Below are positions 35,318 to 46,367 of a stretch of DNA of 64,000 nucleotides, in pieces. Each line of letters starts with the position of its first letter. Position 1 is the stretch's first letter. The notes below the pieces were generated by a model. The model searched no databases. It saw only the letters and a program-made list of their open reading frames with translations, and had not been told where the DNA came from. Origin of the DNA: Crotalaria pallida (taxonomy: Eukaryota; Streptophyta; Magnoliopsida; Fabales; Fabaceae); assembly GCA_037953625.1 (NCBI GenBank), contig CM075655.1, positions 82,053,501 to 82,117,500 of the forward strand, given 5' to 3'. Position numbers and translations under genes: made by a program.

Positions 35318-38300
35318 ATGGAGTTGGAGATGGTTCCAGAGAACATGAAGAAACAGCTTGCTTTGGCTTTAAGGAGCATCCAGTGGATTTATGCAATCTT
35401 CTGGTCTGGTTCAGCTACCAACCCAGGGTACTAACTGTTTCATTCATATTATTTAGCTCTAGATTTTGAATTTTGCAATTTTCCCCTTCTTTAATATGTT
35501 TATTATTTTATGCTTTCAGTACCTGGAATGATATTATATGATGAAACATATCATGAGTTTATTTTTCTCATCTTGAGTTAGTTTTATGGGAATTCGTGAA
35601 CATGTTTTCTTAACTATGATTGGTTAACTGTTTCTCTCTCTCAAAATACAAACATACCCTTCCACTACCTGATTGGTTAGTGGCCCATTCGTTACAATTC
35701 GTGGCCAAATACTTCGTGCCAAATAGCAAAGCTCTAGTTTTAATATCTAAGTAATTCTGCTTCAAAACTATATTGCTCCATAAAATGTGGATTATGGGTG
35801 CCAAGTTTGACTAAACTCAGACTTCATAGAATGCATTTTTTTTTTGCTTGTGAAGTTTTGTTTATGTTAATTCTTCTTAATAGAAAAAGAGAAGAAATCA
35901 ACAATTCTAACCATGTCTTTTCCCAGGAGAATAGTTAAGTAAGAACAATTCAAACTCATACACACTTACATCACTTCGCAATTGCACAATTTTCACCATC
36001 TAATTACTTGTGCTACACCAACAAGACTCGACACAGTTGGCAGATAGCTGAGTTCCTTAACCATGATGTCAGAGGTTCGATCCTTGCCGTGGGCATGGAA
36101 AATGCTTTGTTGGTAGAGGCAAAACCCACTTAGGTGATCTTTACGCCTCGAAGGGGATTAGTCTTCGGCTATCGGGTAGAGGATACCCTTGGTGCACAAC
36201 AAAAAAATTACTTGTGCTACCTCATTTTTTTTGCACACTTAGACTCTCTGGTTTTTGCTACCTATGCCTGATGTGAGGTGATATGCATGCAAGATTTGTG
36301 CTCAAAGTGTTATTCATTAACTACATAACCATTTGAAAAACTGAACCTGCTGTTGAATTTTCTGATATCACTGTTTTTTTTTGTTATTGCTTAGATGTCA
36401 TCAGATTCAAACATCCTTTTGTGCTTCAGGGTCTTGAGCTGGGGGGAAGGATATTACAATGGAGACATTAAGACTAGGAAAACAAATCAAGGAATAGAAC
36501 TTAGTTCTGACCAAATAGGATTTCAGAGAAGTGAGCAACTGAGAGAGCTTTTCAAGTCCCTAAAAACTACAGAAGCAACCAAAAAGCCTTCAGCAACACT
36601 GTCCCCCGAAGATCTCACAGATACCGAGTGGTATTATTTGGTTTGCATGTCCTTCGTATTCGACATTGGCCAAGGGTAAATAATATCTCATCTCTCCATT
36701 TTCTTTTGTGTGTTTTATGTTTTGGACTATTTAATTGTCTTCCCATGCTGAGGGTAGTGTAGCATGAAGCGTACCTTAGTCATAGTTATCCTCAGATCTA
36801 TGTGTGTTTGTACTTTTTAGGTTACCAGGAAGAACTCTAGCAAATGACCAACCTATTTGGTTGTGCAATGCCAATTCTACCGATTGTATGGTTTTTAGTC
36901 GCTCTCTGCTCGCAAAGGTAGGATTCTGTTTCTTGACTTGACTTGTTGTTCTTGCTTCTGCTTTTGATTGAAATTCGGTTTAGTTATACACTCCAGCTAT
37001 ATTCCATGCTTAAAATGACGCAATCTGCAATATATGGCTAATTTGTTTGGTTTTTGTTCCACAACCACGCTTGCAACAACCGTCTTCTCTCATGCTCAGA
37101 GTGCATCCATTCAGGTATCATCTGATTTTTATTAGTCATTTGTACCTACATTATAATCTCGCCTAGTTATCAAGAATTATCTTAGTGCTATCAAATATGA
37201 TCCATAAGAAATTTAGATGCATTTGAAACAGTTCTTGCTATTCTAACCAGTCTATCAGTATTGTTAGGTCTAGGCACTGATGTAACAATATGTATGTATC
37301 TTAGTAATTAAATCAGGTAAAGAGAAAAAAAAAATAGTATGTACCTAAAAAAGGAGAAAGAAAAAATAACAATCAGCTTTGATTGTAGAACTCTTAGTTT
37401 CTTAAATGGTAGCTTATTATAAAAACCAAGGCAACGCCATTTAAAATCTGTTGTTTCTACTATTCACCATTCATGTAGTTTTCTACAAACAAAGTACTGA
37501 CATTGCACATATAAGACTGTAACGACCACCAAAACTAAAATGTTTCAAATTTAATATGCGAATCTAATTAATGCAATATGTAATTTTTGTTTTGTTCATC
37601 TCAACTTTTAGACAGTGGCTTGCTTTCCATTTATGGAAGGGGTTATTGAGCTAGGTACTACTGAATTGGTAAGTTTTCCCCTTGATTTTAACTTCAATAT
37701 TACTGTTCTGTTATTCTTAAGTTCAATATTATTGTTTGGTTTTTCCCCCTCATAATTGTGTTGTTGATATTGTATTTATTTTTGTGAAGGTGCCAGAAGA
37801 TCTTAGTCTCATTCAACGAATCAGAACCTCTTTCTTAAATGTTCTGGAAGTCAATGTTCCTAAAAAGGAAAGAGCTAAACTGAACAAGAGAAACGAGGAA
37901 GATGTTGCTGATCAAAATGCTAATAATGCTAAACCAACTGCAGAAGCAGAAAATGAAGTGATCAACAGATTCAACACAACCTCTCCTAATAGTGGTTCAA
38001 ATGCATTACAAGCCAATAAATCAGCAGATGAAGCATTGATGGTTGGAAGGGTAAATGGCGGCATCTCTCAAGTCCAAAGCTGGCAAGTTCTGGATGACGA
38101 ATTAAGCAACTGTGTACATAACTCCATGAATTCCAGTGACTGTATATCTCAAACTTTTGCCGGTCCTGAGAAAAATGCTTCTGTTGCCAATGGTGAAAAT
38201 CCTAAAGATCATTGTGTCCAAGACCTTCAAAAGTGCGATAACCCAAACATGACCTTAGCAGATCCTCCAAGCGACAATTGGCATTATCAGACAGTTCTTA

Positions 38301-39350
38301 CCACCCTTTTAAAAAGCTCAGACCAGTTAACCATGGGAATGCATTTTCAAAATTTTCATCAGGAATCAAGCTTTGTTAGTTGGAAGAAAGGAGGGCCAAT
38401 GGATTGCCAAAGACCAAGATCGGGAAACCAACAAAGTTTATTAAAGAAGGTATTATTCGAAGTTCCTCGGATGCACTTGGAGGGGTTGCTTGAGTCTCAA
38501 GAAGAGAATGACTATAAGGAGGGAATGAGACCAGAGGTAGATGAAAATGGCATGAACCATGTTTTGTCAGAAAGAAGGAGAAGAGCAAAACTAAATGAAA
38601 GGTTTTTAACCCTTAGATCAATAGTCCCTTCAATTACTAAGGTAATGTCTATTTTATATATTTTATATTTTTGCTCAGCTGAATGTCACTGCTCAAATTA
38701 ATTATGTGCATTATTCTTGCAGGATGACAAAGTTTCTATACTTGATGATGCAATAGAATACCTAAGAAAGCTTGAGAAAAGAATAAGAGAGTTGGAAGCT
38801 CGAAGGGAGATAGTAGACATAGAGTCTAGAACTAAAAGATCACCTCAAGATATGGTGGAGAGGACTTCTGACAATTATTTTAACAAAATTGATAATAGCA
38901 AGAAGCCAGTGATTAAAAAGAGGAAGGTTTCAGATATCGATGCGGCACGAGTAGAGATTAATTCAGATGCTCTTAAAGGTAGTTCTAGTGATGATGTTAC
39001 TGTCATTGTGAATGGCAATGAAGTTATGATTGAAATGAAATGCCCTACAAGAGAAAGAAGGGTGCTAGAAATAATGGAAGCAGTTAGCTGTCTCGGTTTA
39101 GATTTCAGTTCACTTCAGTCAACAGAAACTGATGGGATTCTTTATCTGATAATTAAATCTAAGGTGAGCACTTGGATATGCCCTTTTGGTTGTGTATTCA
39201 TCAGAACATAACTAACCACTGATATTATGCATTTTACTTTCTTACTCTATCTTAAATTTGGCATTCTTTTATGTGCAGTTCAAAGGACCAACTATTGCAT
39301 CAGCAAAAAGGATCAAACAAACACTCCAAAGAGTGGCTTCCAAGTGTTGA
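35318..39350 (+). CDS. GL3: GL3/EGL3-type bHLH transcription factor (subgroup IIIf)
   Basis: Nuclear bHLH partner of R2R3-MYB and WD40 proteins. Family members control trichome or root-hair fate and anthocyanin genes. Exons: 35318-35427, 36430-36675, 36821-36917, 37100-37114, 37612-37668, 37790-38641, 38723-39163, 39279-39350. All introns are GT-AG and phases join cleanly to 629 residues, the usual family length. The MYB-interacting region (residues about 8-195) has WGEGYYNGDIKTRKT, LSPEDLTDTEWYYLVCMSFV and PIWLCNA. The middle contains QSWQVLDDELSNCVH. The bHLH is split by an intron at Lys459/Asp460. Basic-region His432, Glu436 and Arg440 are present, so E/G-box binding is expected. An ACT-like C-terminus follows. 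Exon 4 is a 15-nt micro-exon (SASIQ). Intron 1 holds a SINE. A TATA-like GTATATAG lies about 75 bp upstream of the ATG. GL3/EGL3 is favoured over TT8 by the SASIQTVACFPF segment; which paralogue it is remains open. Confidence 0.93.
36017..36205 (+). mobile_element. tRNA-derived SINE (family A) in intron 1 of the bHLH gene
   Basis: An exact 15-bp duplication AATTACTTGTGCTAC flanks it (36002-36016, 36206-36220). It has a tRNA-like head, a B box GGTTCGATCC (36074-36083) and an A-run tail. It is in sense with the gene and belongs to the same family as 31623-31826. Confidence 0.9.
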
Positions 39351-40946
39351 ATCTATGAATTTCCCTAAAAAATCATGACGATTTTTAATTTAGTTCCAGC
39401 GCATGCCGCTTGACATAGAGAGTTCATTTCCATTGATGGAGTCACAAGTGCAATTTCCTGCAGAATTTTTTTGATGACTTCAAATCAAAGGAAAAGTATA
39501 GTCTTTGTGCATTTTATAAATTCTTGGTGTATATTAGAAGATAGGCTTAGTTGAGTAGATTTTGTGTAATAATATTAACAACTATTGCCTAACACATACA
39601 AGTTGACAATTGACTATATGTTGATAGTGAGACTGACAATATTGAATATGATATGGTCAAAAATAAAAGCAGTTGGGAGACTACATCTTCGTTAAAGCAG
39701 CATGTAATATTGAAAATGAATTCATCAAAGATGATTTTCCTAGATTATTTTACTGAAGCAACAATGATATGCACACACAATATTTTCACTCTATTTTTAC
39801 TTTTGTAATAATCGATTATTAGTTACATTAATTAACCACATGATATACATACACACTGTTCACAACTTATTTGCATGTTCATTTGCTGGTAAAAAAATAT
39901 GGTATGAAAAATGTACAACTGTCATTTCCTTTTACTGAAGTGATCCATGGTTTTAATTTGAACCTTTTATTATCTTCGTCATATAACCCTGTCATTCCTA
40001 CTTTTTCCTTAATAATTCATTCACCAATCTAACTTGTTCTTTTGCCAAGCAATTATTGTTCCTATGATTTATGAAATGCATTTACATATGAGAGTAAATA
40101 CGATTTGCATATACTCAATCGAAGAATAATCGAGAGACTTAGATAGAGAGACCTACATACAAATTTACACATAATATGATCTACATACAAGTTTACACAT
40201 AAGATTATGACAATTGTCATTCATGTTTTTTTTATTTTATTTTTTTATTTAAAAAATTACAAATATCAAAATCTCATACGCAGACTTGTGTGGAAGTATT
40301 ACTGTGTAGATCTCTTAATCATTTTTCTGGTAAAAAATAAGTCCTAAGTGGAACCAAAACAACCAAATAGATTGCTTCTCAAGCATATAAATACATACAT
40401 AGTCAAACCTTTTTTTTAGTCATGTCATTTATTTAATTTCTAATAATGCTTAGTCAAATTAAGTTTGCAGTATTTATTACCTTTTTCTGTCTTTTTATAT
40501 TCTAAAGTCAAAGCAATAGTTTGCTCACTTTAGACGGATCCGTGACAAATTGGAAAAGGGGGAAAACATTAACTCCACAGCCGGCCATAATATTAAATCC
40601 AATCTTTCTTTTAATTTGGTGTCAAGACATAGTAGTATCTGGTCAAATTAATCAAGTAGATACTTTATAGTAATAATGCAAAAAGTGCCGTTCAATCGTT
40701 TACTATGAGAGTGAACGCATATAAAGCTCCACATGATCAATGGCATGAAACAGTTGCTACGTGATATCAGTTCCATCAGCTCCACATGACCATTGACATG
40801 GAACATTTTAGGTATATTATTCCAACCAAATGTTTTGGATCTCTTGGTTAAAACAAAATATCAATGGTTATTGTAAGACATACTTAGGAAGCTGCTGGCT
40901 GCTCATATTTATATTAAAAGTTTAAAACACAGTATATGTCACAGAA
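39351..40946. other. 3' flank of the bHLH gene and intergenic DNA
   Basis: The first 200-250 bp probably include the 3' UTR (AATAATATT near 39570 could serve polyadenylation). The rest is AT-rich with a short direct repeat of ACATACAA.TTTACACATAA near 40155-40202 and no gene. Confidence 0.45.
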
Positions 40947-41120
40947 ACCAAAGTGGGTTTGGTCAAGTGGTAGCTCAGTCCCTTAACTAACTGGTCTCGA
41001 GTTCAAGCCTTGGGTATGAAGCAACCCCCGCTTAGTGCGAGCTCAGTTGAATTGGACCGGATGAGTCGGATTCTGGGTAAACCTGATCCGGGTACCGGTT
41101 AGTATAAAAAAATATATATA
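40947..41120 (+). mobile_element. tRNA-derived SINE (family D)
   Basis: An exact 14-bp duplication TATATGTCACAGAA flanks it (40933-40946, 41121-41134). Its head carries an A-box-like TGGTCAAGTGG and a B-box-like GAGTTCAAGCC (about 40999-41009), and its tail is AT-rich. It is unlike the other SINEs in the window. Confidence 0.85.
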
Positions 41121-41331
41121 TATATGTCACAGAATTATGTAGTTATAATAATCAGATATACGTACAAAAATGACAAATGTCATAATTAAATGATGAAAAA
41201 TATATACAAAATTACTAGATTGATTTTTTAAGTTATTTTTAAATTAAAAATCAGTTCTTTAAGTTTTTTTGTTTTTGTAACATTCCTGTTTCTATCTTTT
41301 CTGCTTCTTTTACATTAAAAAAACCAACAAA

Positions 41332-41458
41332 TTGGTAACAGAGCCATATTATTGAGGGATTGTGAAATGGAAGGTGAAGTCAATATTTCACAATTTGCTC
41401 CACCTATTTTTATGGACAAAACTTTGAACTTTGGGAAGTGAGGATGAAGACATATTTA
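41332..41458 (+). pseudogene. Ty1/copia primer-binding site and gag start
   Basis: TTGGTAACAGAGCC at 41332-41345 resembles the initiator-tRNA-Met binding site of plant copia elements (usual form TGGTATCAGAGC). It is followed by a frame with gag-like words (FAPPIFMD after frame adjustment, NFGKWEVRMKTYLE-like) that runs into the PIF/Harbinger insertion. The reading continues at 46010. Confidence 0.6.
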
Positions 41459-41798
41459 GAGCATCTCCAACCCCAAACACTAACTTTGGTTTTTGTGTGG
41501 TTCTCATAGCATTTTTTATATTATATCACATTTCCTTATATTTTAAGCAATTCTAACACAATTTTGCTCCAACCCCAGGAACTCAACCATGGTTCTTGAA
41601 TGGACCCCACATCCTACCCCACATTACTTTTTACATATTATTTAAATATTACATATTATAATAAAAATTAAATTTTAATTCAATTAATACCAATAATTCA
41701 ACAACAATAATTTAAATTTACTAAAAAACATAAAAAAATAATTAAAAAAACTACATTAATTTAAATGAAAAATAAATAAAAATACATATAATAAAATT

Positions 41799-43132
41799 TC
41801 AATCTTGGTCGTTCATACGCCTGTGGTGCTCCCCTACATGTTCTACTAAATCGGCTTGAAGTTGGTGATGGGTTACTTTATCACGAACAGCAAATCTCCT
41901 TTGCAGGTAATCTTGAATATCAGGGTCACGAGCGTTATTAGATTCTTCCACCGTGTCGTTACCAACATCAGAATAATCGAAATTACCACCATATGTGTCT
42001 CGTTCATCTTCGACAATCATATTATGTAATATGATACAAGCATATATTATACGCGCAAGTGAATCTAATTGTCATTGTCGAGCTGAGTAACGTACGATTG
42101 CGAATCGAGCTTGGAGTACTCCAAATGCTCGCTCGATATCCTTTCTAGCACCTTCTTGCTGTTTGGCAAAAAATTGCCTCTTCTCTCCTTGTGGCATTGG
42201 GATGCTCTTGACAAATGTAGCTCATTCCGGATAAATGTCGTCTGCTAAATAATACCCCAAATTGTATTCAGTTCCGTTAACAGTGTACTTCACCTCTGGA
42301 GCTCGACCATGTAGAATATCGTTAAAGACGAGTGATTGATTCAGCACATTAATGTCGTTGTTTGAACCTGCAACCCCAAAGAATGCATGCCAAATCCACA
42401 AGTCCTTTGATGCCACTGCTTCAAGCATAACCGTAGGATTCCCATGATCACCTCGAAAAAATTGACCTTTCCATGCAACTGGACAATTTTTCCACTCCCA
42501 ATGCATACAATCTATGCTGCCCAACATACCTGGAAAACCACGATCCTTCCCTATTTGCAACAAGCGTTGAATGTCATCAGTTGTAGGCTTCCTAGATATT
42601 CTTCCCCAAATATCTTGATCACACCGCTTGTAAATTTCTCTAAGCATTCCATTGAAGTGCGTTCCCCCATTCTGACATAATCATCAAGGCTGTCAGCAGA
42701 TGATGCATATGCCAACATACGAATAGCAAAAGTGCATTTCTGAAGTGGTGAAAGGCTTTGTCTACCACGTATATCCACCCTCATTTGAAAATACTCATCA
42801 TGCTCACAAAGGGCTTGTACAATGCGAAAGAAAACATGCTTGTGCATTCGGAACCTTCGGCGAAACTGTTCATCCGTGTATACCGGATGTTTAGAGAAAT
42901 AATCGTTAAACAATCTTGTATGTCCTTCTTCACGGTTCCTTTCTATGTGCCTTCTTTTCCATGTACACCTAGTAGAGCTACTAGCTTGTTCGTCTCTTTG
43001 CCTTTCAATAATAATCCTCATCATTTCCTCTTCACTATTATTGTTAATAACATTGTCAATATGCCATTTGAGAATTTTGTGAAAGTTGAAAGGATCTGTA
43101 GGGTCCATTAGAAGAGATGAAAGAAGAGACAA
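41799..43132 (-). pseudogene. PIF/Harbinger DDE transposase, broken
   Basis: The N-terminal half (43132-42551) reads through helix-rich sequence (FRRRFRMHKHVFFRIVQAL, PLQKCTFAIRMLAYASSADS). A frameshift near 42590 leads into the catalytic part, with the first Asp in LGSIDCMHWEW, the second in GSNNDINVL and Glu in ERAFGVLQARF. Two further in-frame TGA codons (just after IYPE near 42222, and after RYSARQ near 42075) stand where Trp is expected. The tail (YACIILHNMIVEDERD) ends at 41799. The intact enzyme would cut and paste the element at TTA/TAA sites. This copy cannot make it. Confidence 0.9.
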
Positions 43133-43247
43133 TAACTTGAGAGATGTAAGAAGAATTAGAAGAAATTTGGAAAGATGAAAGTTGAAAGATGATAGAAGAA
43201 TTAGAGTGACTGAAGTATATATAGGGCTGTTTGCAAAGGCTAGTTTA

Positions 43248-43411
43248 CAACGGTTAGTTTTTAACCGCTAGTTTTTAACGGCTACTTTTTTAACGGCTAG
43301 TTTTTAACGGCTACTTTTTTAACGACTACTTCTTTAATGGCTACTTTTTAACGGTTACTTTTTTAACGACTACTTTTTAACAGCTACTTTTTTAACGGCT
43401 ACTTTTTAACA
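43248..43411. repeat. Tandem AACGGCTA(C/G)TTTTT repeats between the two Harbinger genes
   Basis: About ten copies of a 14-19 bp phrase (AACGGCTACTTTTTT, AACGGCTAGTTTTT and variants) lie upstream of the transposase start. A role as promoter or protein-binding array is only an inference. Confidence 0.75.
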
Positions 43412-43592
43412 GCTATTTTTAAAAAAACATAATTCATAATTCATAATTGAAGTTGATAAAACATGATGATAATACATAATTCATAAAACATAATTGAAAA
43501 TGATAATACATAATTCACAATTCATAACACATATTACTCCCTAATAAAGTTGATACTAAACTAAGCTACATTTCTCCCTAATAATGTTGATA

Positions 43593-44842
43593 CTAAACTA
43601 AGCCATAAACTAAGCCATATTTCTCCCTAATGAAGTTGCACAACACCTCATGCTCTCTCAGTTGTCTCTCACTCATAGCGGATGTATCTTTAGTGAGGAT
43701 TGGCAAATCATTTATCTTCAACCTATCCGCATCCATTTTCATCCTATCCGCCTCCATCTTCATCCTATCCGCATCTATCTTAATCTTTTCTTGCTGCGCC
43801 TTTACCATCTCATCAAATGCACGATTAAAATATGTCATGCTTTCAACTTTTTTTTTTGAAAAATCACATTGAATTATGCAACATCGTTTGGATTCGAAGT
43901 TTGACCTTGCTTTGCTTTCGCCTTTCTTTTTGCAGCTTTTTGCCCAATCGGACTAGGCGATGTTGGGTTGTACTCGGAACTTGTTGGTGTTGGTGGGTTA
44001 GAGGATGACGAATATGCACCAGAAGCAGAAATCTTTGTTCTTTTTGAAGAACATTCAAACATACCTGCAGCCCATTTTGGTTCATCTTTCAACAAACGAC
44101 AAACATGCTCATACTCAAATTTTTTGCCGCCTTCATCTTGAGCATAAATCTTGTATGCATTTTTCATTATGTCGTCATGATTGCTCTCACTCTTCTTCTT
44201 TTCTACTGCTTGTTTGTAGCATCCAGCAAACTTCTGGGTTGCACTATTCAACCTATGCCATCGTGATTTTAGTTAGACTACTCTCCTTGTGGAATACTTC
44301 TCCTAACGGTACTGGTTGTAATTGCTCTCAATTCTTCCCCAAAAACTAGCTGATTTTTTATCAACACCAACAACCGAATCTTTTGAAATGTTTATCCATG
44401 CCTCAATCAGTAGCCTATCTTCATTTGGAGAAAATTTTTCTCGAATTTTTGTCTTCTCTGTTGCTCCTCCTCGTTCTTCTTCAAGATTAATATTCTCCAG
44501 TCTGACTTGAGTTGAAAATGTTGGTACTTGAGACGAAGAAATTGATCCACCCGGTGTTTCAAGTTCTTCTTCAATCAATTCAACACTTCTATTACCCATG
44601 GTGAGATTGGTTTGTGATGGTGGATACATGGGGTGTTGGTAATATGGCATAGGAAATGGATGGTTGTAAAAATTTGGATTGTAATGTGGATTAGGAAAAC
44701 GGGGAGGATTTTGGTAATTTCTAATGTTTGAATTACTACCTTGTGTGCTAGGAGTAATTGGAGAGGAATTATTATTTGGGGGAGGTGAATGGTTTTGTAA
44801 AAAATTAAAGTAAGCATTATAAGGATTTTGATTAGGATCCAT
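43593..44842 (-). pseudogene. PIF/Harbinger Myb/SANT-like partner protein, broken
   Basis: The likely start is MDPNQNPYN at 44842. An Asn/Pro-rich N-terminus is followed by a Myb/SANT (trihelix-like) domain with FSPNEDRLLIEAWINIS and FWGRIESNYNQYR. Two in-frame stops lie between about 44305 and 44265. The domain then continues (LKSRWHRLNSATQKFAGCY), followed by an acidic/Lys-rich region of the NAM-associated type. A frameshift in the A-run near 43855 precedes the coiled-coil-like tail, which holds three repeats of the form ADRMKM. In this family the protein helps bring the transposase to the element ends. It is a pseudogene. Confidence 0.85.
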
Positions 44843-45060
44843 TTGGGTAAAATAGAAATTGAAATTTTGCTTGTGAATTGTTGAAACAATTGATACATAT
44901 TTATAGAATCCAAAAATTTCAACGGATAGAAACGGATAGTTCAATTGTTTCTATCGAATATATTGAACATACTAAAGTTATATTTTTAATTACTTGAAGC
45001 TCTTGTGTATAATTTTAAGTACTCATAAAACATGATAAAAAAAAAACAAAGAGCATAAAA

Positions 45061-45500
45061 ATGCTCAGATCCAACATTCTACTTCCTTCACTCCATCAAC
45101 GCTCCTTCTCCTTCCTCCACTCCATCAGTGTCGGTTCTCATTCCTCCATCAACGATCAACCATCTCCACCGCCAACCTTCTCTCTCGGTTCACATCTCCA
45201 CCGCCAACCTTCTCTCTCTCGGTTCTCCCTCGGTTCACCGCCAACCTTCGGTTCTTCTTCTCCCTCGGTTCACCACGAATCACTCACTCACAGTTCTTCT
45301 TCTCCCTCCACTCACGGTTCGAAGCTCCCTTGGTTCACCACCGCCAATCACTCACTCACAGTTCGAAACTCCCTCGGTTCACAACTGCCAATCACTCACG
45401 GTTCGAAGCTCTCAAAGCTGCTGAAGGCCGATTTTCCCTCAATCATGGTTGGATCATCGATTTCCTCTCTTGCATGTGCTTGGAGCAGCATCAATTCATG
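45061..45500. repeat. Degenerate TCCCTCGGTTCACC repeats in the Harbinger 5' region
   Basis: Phrases such as CTCGGTTCACCACCGCCAA and CACTCACTCACAGTTCG recur irregularly. They create Ser-rich open frames in all + strand phases, which I do not regard as genes. Confidence 0.6.
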
Positions 45501-46009
45501 ATCTGGAAATAAGAAGAGGAGTCTAGGGTTTTGTTCTTCCCCTTTCTCATTCTATATTGCAATTTTAAAATTTTAAATTTCAATTCTTGTAAGAATGATT
45601 TTGATTGTATTCCCCTGTTCTGGTTTTATGTGATTTTTTGTTAAATTTTTTTTCTTCTCTCTCCTGAATCGAAGAGGAAGAAGATGACACTGAGAACTTG
45701 GGATGTAATTTTTTTTATTTGATCTTTCATCTTCCTAAATGCTTTCTTCTGGAAATGTCCATCCCAATTTTTTTCTTCATTCACAAATGAACTGATCAGA
45801 GGAAGAAGAAGAACAACGGCTAAATTCAATTTTTTTATTGTTTCCCTCTGTGTCGCCGTACGGTGGGCCCACCTTGATCACCGGAGCTTGGTGAAGCTGT
45901 TGTGCTTGCCAAGCTCCTCCACGTCGGCACCCTCCAACCCGCTTTGGTTCTTCAGCTGGGTTCTTCACAGAACCCCAAGTATTAAGAACTTGGGATGAAG
46001 ATGCTCTTA

Positions 46010-46135
46010 GAGGCATTAGATTTCTTGGAAGCCGTGGAAAAGGATTATGAAGTTGTTCTATTGCCGAACAATCCCATGGTGGTCCAAATGAAAAATTACA
46101 AGGAAAGAAAAACCAACAATTTTAAATTAATCGTC
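46010..46135 (+). pseudogene. Copia gag fragment, right of the Harbinger insertion
   Basis: The frame ALDFLEAVEKDYEVVLLPNN through VQMKNYKERKT resembles the UBN2/DUF4219-type start of copia gag. It directly continues the reading interrupted at 41458, showing that the Harbinger element inserted into it. Confidence 0.65.
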
Positions 46136-46367
46136 ATCCATCAAATTCATCCTTTCCGTAAAAATTCTTTCTGTTAAGTGGCACGTCTCACCTAACGAAT
46201 GGCGTCACATACTCAAAAATAGTTTAATTATTTTTTTATTTATTTTCTTATTGTGTCATGTGGTCAATAACAACTTACCGGACTTATTTTTTTAAAAAAT
46301 TAAAGGACTGATTTTTAACTTAAAAATAAGTTAAGGAACCAATTTAATAGTTTTGTGAAAAATATAT

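Larger units (their letters stand above)
41459..46006 (-). mobile_element. PIF/Harbinger DNA transposon, 4.5 kb, with both genes broken
   Basis: TIR tips are GAGCATCTCCAACCCCAA on the left and the complement of GAGCATCTTCATCCCAAG on the right. TTA duplications lie at 41456-41458 and 46007-46009, inside the copia gag. It carries the two standard genes on the - strand, a Myb/SANT-like protein (44842 to about 43600) and a DDE transposase (43132-41799), plus a short tandem repeat between them. It is close to full length, but both genes have several breaks. Confidence 0.9.
41206..46356. mobile_element. Inverted-repeat element carrying a copia fragment
   Basis: Imperfect inverted repeats of about 65 bp (ACAAAATTACTAGATTG on the left; the complement of ACAAAACTATTAAATTGG on the right) are flanked by an 11-bp direct repeat GAAAAATATAT (41195-41205, 46357-46367). 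The duplication length would suit a Mutator-like element. Between the repeats are a copia-type primer-binding site and gag fragment, split by a PIF/Harbinger element. Without that insertion it would be only about 600 bp. The superfamily is an inference. Confidence 0.55.

Noticed and set aside
40947..41120. tRNA gene candidates from A-box and B-box-like words (also at 25994, 31623, 34178, 36017)
   Set aside because: No clover-leaf can be completed; target duplications and A-rich tails show they are SINEs.
45061..45501. Ser/Pro-rich + strand open frame
   Set aside because: Overlapping frames are open in all phases because of the repeated phrase; it lies in the non-coding part of the Harbinger element.
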